Notes under the pieces: model-generated | Seen by the model: only the letters and a program-made list of their open reading frames with translations | Told to the model about the DNA's origin: nothing | Databases searched by the model: none | Program-made: the position numbers and the translations under genes | Origin: Verrucomicrobiaceae bacterium | Lineage (GTDB): Bacteria; Verrucomicrobiota; Verrucomicrobiia; Verrucomicrobiales; Verrucomicrobiaceae | Direction: 5' to 3' | Assembly: GCA_029865835.1 (NCBI GenBank) | Contig: JARXAL010000003.1 | Location: 1-35,186 of the forward strand | Length of the DNA stretch: 35,186 bases | Part shown: piece after piece, positions 8,679 to 15,261 of the stretch | Position numbering within the stretch: position 1 is the first letter of the stretch | Layout: every line of letters begins with the position of its first letter

Positions 8679-9301
8679 GCCGCCGAAGCCAACCGGTGAT
8701 TACACTCCGCCTCCACATTCTTCACCGCCGGATTAAACTGATTTTCCAGCCAAGTCATAAGCCCCTGCCGCGCCTCCATCGGATTCGCCCGATTCAACAT
8801 CGGCGCCAGCTCCGGCAGCGCAGCGATCAACCCCGCCACCCGCGCCACGATCCCCTTCACCAAATAAAACTCCTCAATCGGCACCACCTTCCGCGCCCGC
8901 TCCTCCGACAGCTGCCGATGCCGCCGCGCCCCCTGCCACTTCGTAATCAGCTCCGCATGATGCCTCATCGCCGCCGACCGCTCCAGCGGATCCGCGCAAG
9001 TCTGCGCCCGCTGTGCATTCGCCCGCAGCAGCTTCCAAGTCTCCGCCTCCGCCCACTCCTCCGGCGTCATCTCCCCCACCGCCTTATTCACCGACTCCGG
9101 CGCCGGTGGCAAAACCACATCCTCAGCCCCCCCCCGATCCTCTGACGTTTTCCCCACCGTCATCCCCACACCCTTCTCCAAAAACTCCAACCACTTCACC
9201 GACCGCTGTTTACTGTTCCTTTGAGCCGTCCGCAGTGAGCACGAATGCAGAGCCGCAAACCTTCGATGCGCCTCCTCCAACTCATGGCCCCGCGTGCTCA
9301 T
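8675..9301 (-). CDS. Terminase small subunit (putative)
   Basis: This 208-residue protein has an N-terminal helical region with HTH character (MSTRGHELEEAHRRFAALHS, then SLRTAQRNSKQRS) and a long helical middle (EEWAEAETWKLLRANAQRAQ). It would bind the cos or pac site and load the large subunit. The call rests on coupling by ATGA to the large terminase and its place as first gene of the late operon. It follows a 557-bp gap that may hold its binding site. Confidence 0.7.
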   Translation of the reverse strand: MSTRGHELEEAHRRFAALHSCSLRTAQRNSKQRSVKWLEFLEKGVGMTVGKTSEDRGGAEDVVLPPAPESVNKAVGEMTPEEWAEAETWKLLRANAQRAQTCADPLERSAAMRHHAELITKWQGARRHRQLSEERARKVVPIEEFYLVKGIVARVAGLIAALPELAPMLNRANPMEARQGLMTWLENQFNPAVKNVEAECNHRLASAA

Positions 9302-9663
9302 GTCGTTTTTCCGTTTGTCAAAACGTCACACCCCCAGCCGCAACGGCAAATCGTCGCCTTGTCGCGTCGTTTTCCCCTACACCGCCCCCTCAAACAAAAA
9401 CCGTTCGAGACATCTTAACCGTATCCCACCCGCATAGCCAAAAAGATTCCTTACACCCCCACCCCCACCCGCCACACCAAGAAACACGCGCGTAAGTCAT
9501 AAACGCAAAACACAAACCCATCGAGTAACTCTTTTTTTTCTTGGTCATCTTGTCATCTTGTCAGAAACCCCGCAACCATAAGCCTTTCAAATATGGCAAG
9601 ACGCAAATTGAAACGGAATTTAGGGCACGGGACTTGGCACAACCGCACACAAACCGAAAGAAA

Positions 9664-9771
9664 TCACGACCCCGAACCCGCCGCGGCCTCGTCGATTCCA
9701 AGATAACTCGGCGCGTCATGGCAAGACGAGTCCCCCTCAATCAGTCCGGCATACGCCGCCCGCAGCATCAT
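9664..9771 (-). CDS. Possible 35-residue peptide
   Basis: ATG at 9771 is preceded by GAGG at suitable spacing and opens a frame MMLRAAYAGLIEGDSSCHDA ending in TGA at 9664-9666. No family is recognised. It may equally be chance in a non-coding region, and its codon use does not decide the matter. Confidence 0.25.
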   Translation of the reverse strand: MMLRAAYAGLIEGDSSCHDAPSYLGIDEAAAGSGS

Positions 9772-9794
9772 ACTCAACGCCTCGACAGTAGAGA

Positions 9795-9823
9795 TGTCGC
9801 ATCATGTCGCATCACGCGACAGA
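9795..9823. repeat. Short direct repeat with overlapping inverted repeat
   Basis: TGTCGCATCA occurs twice in tandem and the second copy continues into CGCGACA, giving TGTCGC-ATCAC-GCGACA. This could be a binding site for terminase, an initiator or a regulator. Role unknown. Confidence 0.5.
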
Positions 9824-9858
9824 CCGAACACGATGCACCCGACGGCGCATCCCCCGCA

Positions 9859-11526
9859 TCAATCCATCCACGTAATCGGGTAAACCCAATTACTCGCCTG
9901 CTTCCTCTTCCCAAACTGAAAGCGACGCCCGCTCGTAGCCACCAGATCCTCACGCCCGCGCCACTTCGCCAGCCGTCTCCCCAGCCTCTTCAACTCCCCG
10001 CCCTTCAGATCCTTGTCCCCATCGGCCCCCACCAAATCACTCAGCACATGCAGCATCCTCGCCTTCTCCACGATCTTCTTCATATCCACTACATACACGA
10101 CCGCCTCACCCTCATCACCCGCGAACGGATCCGCCTCAGCATCATCCGCCAGCGCCACCAGCAGCCGCTTCCACTCCTCACTCTCCTCATCACCACCCAC
10201 AGGTAGCACCGGCACCGCAAACGCATCCACACACACCCCAGCCGACTCCAGCAAACCACCCACCAGCCGACTCCACTGCGGTGCCCGTCTCTGCACCGTC
10301 TTCCCCATCGGCATCCCCACCTCCACCCAATGCCTCACCATCCCCCAACACGCCGACAGCAGCCCCGACCTCTGCTCCTCCATCGCCAGCCACATCGGCG
10401 TCATATCCAGCTCAAAACTCCGACTCTGTGAATCCACCGGCAAAAACAACTCCACCACCAGCGCCCGCTGCAAAATATCCCGCGTGATGCCCACCTGATT
10501 GCCCGTCATAAACACCTGCGTCACAGCCTCCGCCTCGAAAAGCTCATCATTGCCCCCATACTTCCGCCCCGTATGCACCGCCGCCGTCACAAAGCGATTC
10601 AGCGCATTGGAAAAAACCGACCCAGGCACGTCATCCAGCCACAAATACTCCTTCATCGACTGCGCCACCGTCTCCAAAAGCGCCGTAAACTTCTCCGGAT
10701 TCAACCCCTTCTGACTCATCGGCAAATCCGTGCTCGCAGCCCCACCAAACACACCCGCCAGCACCATACTCACCAGCAGACTCTTCCCCGACCCTTGATC
10801 GTTCGCCGTGTAAAGCACCAAAGGCCGCACCGTCCCCGCCGGCAGCATCAACCGACAGAACACCCCCAGCATCACCCCCACATGCACCAGCGCACTCCGA
10901 TTGCTCCAAAACATCCCCTTCCCCACCTCATACTCCGCAAACGGAAACCCCCCGCACAGCCCCTCGATAAACCCCAACGACCGCCCCACATCCCACCCCT
11001 CATCAAACCGCACCTCATCCAGACAAAACACCCGCGCCTCCTCATCATACCCCACCTTCAGCAGCTCCACCCGCCCATCCGCCCGCCGCACCGGCGACCG
11101 CACCGGCACCACCCGCTCCACGATCGGCAGCTCATTAAGCAGCTCATCCGTTTCCAGAAGCTTCGCCGCCAAATCCTTCCCCATCGACGCCGGCACATCC
11201 ATCACCTCCCCACGCGCCATCCGCGACCGCACCACCTGCACATAGCACTCGACCCAAGAACAAAACCACAGCGCATTCATCTCCCTGAATTTCCCATCCC
11301 TCATCGCCTTCACCTTCCGACTCGGCCCCACTCGAAACATCCCACTCCGCCGCAGAATCTTCCCCAACTGCATCCCCATTTCCCGAATCGTCGTATCCAG
11401 ATTCACCCTCGGCACCATCATCGCCGTCTCCGGCGCCTGGATACCCAACCGCGCCAGCTCCGGCGCCAACTGCGCCAGCAGCTCCGCCGGCAGCCGCACC
11501 ATCCCACTCCCATCCGGCGCAATCAC
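9859..11526 (-). CDS. Replicative helicase, AAA+/SF3-like
   Basis: This 555-residue protein has an N-terminal domain of unknown fold (1-190) and an ATPase core. Walker A is ANDQGSGKSL at 241-250, Walker B is YLWLDDV at 294-300, and a sensor-like VFMTGNQ is at 338-344. The Gly-Ser-Gly-Lys-Ser loop and helical C-terminus suggest a ring helicase that unwinds phage DNA with the upstream primase. The start is GTG at 11526, chosen because GGGAGGTG lies a few bases before it, one of the few good Shine-Dalgarno sites here. Exact superfamily (SF3 versus another AAA+ clade) is not certain. Confidence 0.8.
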   Translation of the reverse strand: MIAPDGSGMVRLPAELLAQLAPELARLGIQAPETAMMVPRVNLDTTIREMGMQLGKILRRSGMFRVGPSRKVKAMRDGKFREMNALWFCSWVECYVQVVRSRMARGEVMDVPASMGKDLAAKLLETDELLNELPIVERVVPVRSPVRRADGRVELLKVGYDEEARVFCLDEVRFDEGWDVGRSLGFIEGLCGGFPFAEYEVGKGMFWSNRSALVHVGVMLGVFCRLMLPAGTVRPLVLYTANDQGSGKSLLVSMVLAGVFGGAASTDLPMSQKGLNPEKFTALLETVAQSMKEYLWLDDVPGSVFSNALNRFVTAAVHTGRKYGGNDELFEAEAVTQVFMTGNQVGITRDILQRALVVELFLPVDSQSRSFELDMTPMWLAMEEQRSGLLSACWGMVRHWVEVGMPMGKTVQRRAPQWSRLVGGLLESAGVCVDAFAVPVLPVGGDEESEEWKRLLVALADDAEADPFAGDEGEAVVYVVDMKKIVEKARMLHVLSDLVGADGDKDLKGGELKRLGRRLAKWRGREDLVATSGRRFQFGKRKQASNWVYPITWMD

Positions 11527-11618
11527 TCAGCACCTCCCGCCGCAAAAAAATCTGGTTGTAAAGCACTCATAGAAAAATCGAATCAAGCACCCGTCCACGG
11601 TGCCCTACTCACCCCACG

Positions 11619-12881
11619 TCAAACACCAACCCGGCACCCCATCAGCCCAGGCCGCGAAAGAATACTCTTATAAACCGGCGACTGCCCCCACCGCACCCCA
11701 TCCAGATAAAACAGCTCCTGCACCCGCCCCACCTCATACCGCTTATACCCATTTTCCCCCGTCGAACCCTCCCGAATCGCAAACGGCAAACGAGTTAGCC
11801 TAACAGCCGTCAAAGCCGCCGCATCCGCCCCCAGCGGACACACCAAATCCATGATCCCCACCCCACGCCGCGACCCCGCCACCGCCCCATCATGCTTCCC
11901 ACGCACCATCGCATCCCACATCCCCTTCGACCCCGCCTCCAGCCTCACCAAAGCATGCACACTCCGCCCACCGCTAGAGTAAATCGCCACGATCGGCAAA
12001 GGCAGTTTCACCAAAGCCCGCAACCACAGATCCAGCGGAGCATCATCACTCTCCAGCACCGCATAACGAAAACTCGACACACACCCCCACCACCGCCTCC
12101 CGAACTTCCCACTCGCCATCGGCTCCCAAAGCCCCGTCACTGGATTCGAAAGCATCCACACCCCCTCCGGCCCGCCACGCGGCAGCTCACTCCGCACCGC
12201 CTTGATCCCAGGCCGCGCCCCCAGCCGAAAGCCCCCACGCCCCACCTCATAAAGAAAATCCCCCTGCGACGTGAACCGCGTAAACATCATCACCCGCTCC
12301 CCCGGCCTAAACAGCACATCCATCACATCCGCCACCGAGCACACCGCAGGATCCACCCGCAGCGGACTCCACCGTTTCAAATCCTCCACAGTCACCACCG
12401 GCACCCCCACCACATAATCCCGCAACTTCCCCTCATCATACCCAGGCACATTCTCCAGCCCCACCCCCACCGGCTCCCCCACCACCCCCTCATCTAAAAC
12501 CCCTTCGTGCCTTCGTGCCTTCGTGTGACAATCCCCACTCCCAACCCCACCCCATTTCACCCGCCGATCCTCCCCCAGCAACATCTCCCCCACCCGCTCC
12601 ACACACAGCTTCCATTCCCAGCCCGTGCAATGCTCCAGCAGACTGATCCCATTCCCCGAAGCCACCCCCTTCCCACCCTGGGAACAAAGCCAAGTCCCCT
12701 CCCCATTCTGATCATCAAACCGAAACCGATCCCTCCCCCCGCACCCAGGACACGGCCCATGCACATCCCGCAGCAGCCCCACATTCACCCCCAGCCGCCC
12801 CAGCACAGACACCCACCGCCCCCGCGCCGCCTCCAGCACCTCCGCCGCCTTAAAATACCCCACCGCATTCACCGCCCCCAT
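11619..12881 (-). CDS. DNA primase: zinc-binding N-terminus and AEP (PrimPol-like) catalytic domain
   Basis: A 420-residue protein. Residues 41-70 resemble the gp4-type primase zinc finger (GPCPGCGGRDRFRFDD, then WLCSQGG), but the last expected cysteine is replaced. Residues 270-370 look like an archaeo-eukaryotic primase core: an acidic ESDD at 277-280, the SSGGRSVHALV strand at 302-312 carrying the motif II His, and LTAVRLTRLPF near 357-367. Residues 118-126 (CHTKARRHE) come from a dispersed repeat inserted in frame. The ATG at 12881 overlaps the intI stop by one base (TGATG). Confidence 0.82.
   Translation of the reverse strand: MGAVNAVGYFKAAEVLEAARGRWVSVLGRLGVNVGLLRDVHGPCPGCGGRDRFRFDDQNGEGTWLCSQGGKGVASGNGISLLEHCTGWEWKLCVERVGEMLLGEDRRVKWGGVGSGDCHTKARRHEGVLDEGVVGEPVGVGLENVPGYDEGKLRDYVVGVPVVTVEDLKRWSPLRVDPAVCSVADVMDVLFRPGERVMMFTRFTSQGDFLYEVGRGGFRLGARPGIKAVRSELPRGGPEGVWMLSNPVTGLWEPMASGKFGRRWWGCVSSFRYAVLESDDAPLDLWLRALVKLPLPIVAIYSSGGRSVHALVRLEAGSKGMWDAMVRGKHDGAVAGSRRGVGIMDLVCPLGADAAALTAVRLTRLPFAIREGSTGENGYKRYEVGRVQELFYLDGVRWGQSPVYKSILSRPGLMGCRVGV
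12503..12529 (-). repeat. Dispersed repeat, TKARRHE type, copy 1 (inside the primase gene)
   Basis: Read on the plus strand the unit CTTCGTGC occurs twice, followed by CTTCGTGTGAC. On the minus strand it translates in frame as HTKARRHE within the primase. Further copies are at 19895-19921 and 20839-20866. Similar elements are familiar from Verrucomicrobia-type environmental genomes (from memory). Confidence 0.85.
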
Positions 12882-13912
12882 CACCCCACCCTCCTCTCAT
12901 CACCCACCACCACCGCACCCGGAAACCGCACCACATTCTCCACCAACGGTGCCCGATCCATCGGACTCCCCCGCCTTGCCGTTAGCCTCGGCAGGCAGTG
13001 CGCATAAATCTCCGTCGTGCTGATATGCGCATGCCCCATCAGCTCCTTCAGCTCATGGATCGGCATCCCATCCATCAGCATCTCCGTCGCAAACGAATGC
13101 CGCAGCGCATGCACCGTCACCCGCTTATCCCCACCCCAGATCCTCACCGCCTCACTTATCGCCTTCCCCAACGTCGAACGATGCACATGATGCCGCCTAA
13201 CCACCTTCGAACGCGGATCCACCGACTCCCCCGCCGCCGCCCACACCCAGAACCAAGGCCACTCCCTCCCATCGAACTTCGCCGAAGGCACCTCCACCCC
13301 CGCCCGACCATTGCGCCGATCCATCTCCCACAAAGCCCGCATCCGGTCCCGATGCTCCAGCAAAGCCGGCACGCACGCCCCAGGCAGAAACGTCACCCGA
13401 TCCTTCGCCCCCTTCCCCTGCCGCACCACAATCTGATTCCCCGCAAAATCCAAATCCTTCCACCGCAAAGACGCCAGCTCGTGACTCCGCAAGCCCGACC
13501 CATAATCCACCTCCGCCATCAGCCGAGTCACCCCCTTCATACACCCCAGCAGCCCCCGCATCTCCGAATCCGGCAACCAAGTCGGCAACCGCTTAGCCCG
13601 CTTCGCCGCCGCCCACGGCCCCAGATCCCCCAGCGGCCGCTCCACCACCCACCGATAATAAAACACCAGCGCATTCCGAAACACCCGCATCGAAGACTCA
13701 GACCACCCCCGCGCCCGAGACTCCACATAAAGCCGCGCCAGTTCCTCCGGCCCCGCCGACTTCACCTCCGGACAGTAGGCACAGAACCAAAGAAACTGCT
13801 TAATGTGGCTCACATAACTCCGCTCCGTATTCAAACTCCGCGCCTCCTTCGAAGTCGCCATCACCACGCGCAACCGCTCCAACCGCTTCTCAATCACCTC
13901 ATTCGTATTCAT
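12881..13912 (-). CDS. intI-like: Integron-type tyrosine recombinase (IntI-like)
   Basis: A 343-residue recombinase, close in size to IntI1 (337). Catalytic residues are visible: Arg142 (GSGLRSHEL), Lys170 (GKGAKDR), His268 and Arg271 (HALRHSF), His294 (MGHAHISTT) and Tyr303 (EIYAH). Between them residues 217-243 (EWPWFWVWAA, then DPRSKVVRRHHVH) match the extra I2 region that distinguishes integron integrases from XerC/D and phage integrases. The tail RRGSPMDR matches the IntI ending. IntI acts on folded single-stranded attC sites and on attI. Its stop overlaps the primase start. I chose ATG 13912; a longer frame to 14008 would run through the 28-bp repeat. Confidence 0.9.
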   Translation of the reverse strand: MNTNEVIEKRLERLRVVMATSKEARSLNTERSYVSHIKQFLWFCAYCPEVKSAGPEELARLYVESRARGWSESSMRVFRNALVFYYRWVVERPLGDLGPWAAAKRAKRLPTWLPDSEMRGLLGCMKGVTRLMAEVDYGSGLRSHELASLRWKDLDFAGNQIVVRQGKGAKDRVTFLPGACVPALLEHRDRMRALWEMDRRNGRAGVEVPSAKFDGREWPWFWVWAAAGESVDPRSKVVRRHHVHRSTLGKAISEAVRIWGGDKRVTVHALRHSFATEMLMDGMPIHELKELMGHAHISTTEIYAHCLPRLTARRGSPMDRAPLVENVVRFPGAVVVGDERRVG

Positions 13913-13922
13913 AGAATTATCG

Positions 13923-13950
13923 CGAATCGTTTCGTTAGAATCATCTGTTC
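13923..13950 (-). repeat. 28-bp exact repeat, copy 1, between the cassette-like block and intI (attI candidate)
   Basis: All 28 bases are identical to 33720-33747. It ends 10 bases before the intI start codon and covers the stop codon of the gene at 13941-14264. On the plus strand it contains CGTTAGAATC, close to the integron core GTTRRRY. An attI site would be expected exactly here, beside the 5' end of intI. Confidence 0.85.
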
Positions 13951-14264
13951 GGAGGAGTGAAATCCCAGTCCCACCACTGGGTGTAATCCAGCAGGTATTT
14001 GAGTCCATCGACGCTTTCGTCCTCGTGGTCTTTGATGTAGGTGATTACCCCTTCGCGGAGTTCCTTTTCGCCTTGGATCAGATTCAGGACTTTATCGACC
14101 AGTTCGTCTTGCATCAGCTTCCCGCAAGGATCGCCAAGTGCTTCCCTGATTTGGATCAACGCCTGTATTCCGGCAAACTCCGAACAAGTCGCTCCTGGAC
14201 AACCGCCACCAGTCTCCTGTTTGGCGGGGCGTTTTCGCTTCGATGATGATTTTTTGGCGGGCAT
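13941..14264 (-). CDS. Unknown 107-residue cassette-like protein
   Basis: The N-terminus is very basic (MPAKKSSSKRKRPAKQETGG), followed by CPGATC and an acidic helical body (LVDKVLNLIQGEKELREG, then YIKDHEDESVDGLKYLLDYT). No signal or membrane segment is seen. The stop lies inside the 28-bp repeat. It is the gene nearest intI and its composition is unlike the phage genes. No family recognised. Confidence 0.65.
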   Translation of the reverse strand: MPAKKSSSKRKRPAKQETGGGCPGATCSEFAGIQALIQIREALGDPCGKLMQDELVDKVLNLIQGEKELREGVITYIKDHEDESVDGLKYLLDYTQWWDWDFTPPNR

Positions 14265-14296
14265 AGTCTTGGGGTGTGAGTGGTGGCGGTGCCAGA

Positions 14297-14354
14297 GCTA
14301 GGCGTTGAGCGAATGAAGGGATCGGACCTCCACTCGCCCTCAGTTGCGTTTAGC
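14297..14354. other. attC-like imperfect palindrome 1
   Basis: Arms GCTAGGCG (14297-14304) and CGTTTAGC (14347-14354) pair over eight positions with two G-T wobbles. After asymmetric bulges, TGAG pairs with CTCA and CGA with TCG, leaving a loop of about 21 bases. Length is 58 bp. The outer arm includes the stop codon of the gene at 14350-14523, as is common in integron cassettes. Core boxes deviate from the RYYYAAC/GTTRRRY consensus. Confidence 0.45.
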
Positions 14355-14523
14355 CGTTCCCTTTCTGGCGGGCTTCACACTCCAACCCGATGATCGCATT
14401 CGATGCGTTCACAGCGGCTTGGGTGTATTGCAGTGCATCCAGCGCGGTGGCGTTGGATTCTGCGGCTTTGGTGGCACAAGCGACGATTGCCGCTTCCAGT
14501 TTTTCTTTCGTTTTTTCATTCAT
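14350..14523 (-). CDS. Unknown 57-residue helical protein (cassette-like)
   Basis: The frame MNEKTKEKLEAAIVACATKA continues through Ala/Asn-rich sequence to CEARQKGNG. It looks wholly helical with no membrane segment. ATG at 14523 follows AGGAGA at good spacing, unlike the late genes here. The stop TAA lies in an attC-like arm (GCTAAAC on the minus strand). No family recognised. Confidence 0.6.
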   Translation of the reverse strand: MNEKTKEKLEAAIVACATKAAESNATALDALQYTQAAVNASNAIIGLECEARQKGNG

Positions 14524-14563
14524 GGGGTTCTATCTCCTATGTTTGTTTTTCTGTTTTTCCGCC

Positions 14564-14656
14564 GCGCAACGCTCAACAAGGCGGTGCTGAGACGGCGGGA
14601 AAGTTTACTGTTGGGGCGGCGTCTCATCGCGCCGTCCCAGACCTTGATCGTTCGGG
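14564..14656. other. attC-like imperfect palindrome 2
   Basis: Three paired blocks with unequal spacers: AACG (14568-14571) with CGTT (14649-14652); CAAGG (14577-14581) with CCTTG (14642-14646); CTGAGACGGCG (14587-14597) with CGCCGTCCCAG (14630-14640), 10 of 11 matched. The loop is 32 bases. Block order, extra-helical bases and placement between two small genes resemble attC. The terminal core boxes are only approximate. Confidence 0.5.
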
Positions 14657-14902
14657 CTACGCACACACCCAAAGATGATTCGGATTGTGCACCATGTCGG
14701 CAATATCCCACGCATCCTTCCACGACAGCCTAGCAGCGGACGGGTGATGGTCAGACTTGCGCCAGACAATGCTGAACGCCAAGCGGAGGCGACGGGCACG
14801 CCAGCGGCAAGCCCGAACAAGACGATGGACGACGACCCCCACAGCGTCTTGTCGCATGTGGGTTTCCGGCTTCGATTCTGCGTCTTGATTTGGCATAGTC
14901 AT
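14657..14902 (-). CDS. Unknown 81-residue protein (cassette-like)
   Basis: Starts MTMPNQDAESKPETHMRQDA; an Arg-rich middle (RACRWRARRLRLAF) is followed by WRKSDHHPSAARLSWKDAWD and ADMVHNPNH. AAAGGA directly precedes the ATG, a strong Shine-Dalgarno. It overlaps the stop of the preceding gene by ATGA, so both may be one cassette. No family recognised. Confidence 0.6.
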   Translation of the reverse strand: MTMPNQDAESKPETHMRQDAVGVVVHRLVRACRWRARRLRLAFSIVWRKSDHHPSAARLSWKDAWDIADMVHNPNHLWVCA

Positions 14903-15171
14903 TTCCTTTCGTTGTGGGGGCTCGTCATCTCATCGTTGGGCCTACCTCTCCTGTATTCAGGCGGCAGACGGTTAGGCCAGTGAAGATCTAAAAACTCACC
15001 TCCCCACGGGTTCAAAATCCCGCCGTGTCTTTCCCAGAGAGGATCGGCACACCCAGGGATCGTCAGCGTGAGCAAACAAAGCCCAACCAGCCGAAGCAGA
15101 CGACCCCTAACAGCCCCATGTTTGGGGACAGTGGCGGCTTTGGCGCGGTCAGTGGTGGGAATAAGCGTCAT
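14899..15171 (-). CDS. Small putative lipoprotein (cassette-like)
   Basis: A 90-residue protein. After a polar N-terminus comes RLLRLVGLCLLTLTIPGCAD: a basic n-region, a hydrophobic stretch and a lipobox-like IPGC, so the mature part would start at Cys and be lipidated at the membrane. The mature part is Trp/Pro/Arg-rich (DPLWERHGGI, LDLHWPNRLPPEYRRG). The n-region is long for a lipoprotein signal, so a later start is possible. Coupled by ATGA to the next gene. Confidence 0.6.
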   Translation of the reverse strand: MTLIPTTDRAKAATVPKHGAVRGRLLRLVGLCLLTLTIPGCADPLWERHGGILNPWGGEFLDLHWPNRLPPEYRRGRPNDEMTSPHNERK

Positions 15172-15261
15172 GGCTTCGTTGGGGTCGTCTGTTCTTAATC
15201 GTTCTGGTTCATGAGTTTGATTCCTTCGTTGGTGTTTTCTCTCCCCCGCTCTTTGCCACAG

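Larger units (their letters stand above)
9302..9858. other. Gap between replication and packaging genes; candidate cos/pac, origin or late promoter region
   Basis: This is the only gene-poor stretch over 300 bases. It holds a direct repeat of TCATCTTG near 9545-9563, a direct repeat of TGTCGCATCA at about 9795-9814 whose second copy forms an inverted repeat TGTCGC-5-GCGACA, and a run of eight T near 9533. One tiny possible gene is at 9664-9771. Phages usually place the packaging site directly upstream of the small terminase gene. I cannot point to a cut site. Confidence 0.4.

Noticed and set aside
14939-14978. Inverted repeat GGCCTACC...GGTTAGGCC with inner CCTG/CAGG, resembling a short attC with a perfect GTTAGGC
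   Set aside because: It is inside the coding region of the lipoprotein-like gene, which overlaps the next gene by ATGA, and at 40 bases it is shorter than known attC sites. Worth including in a model scan only.
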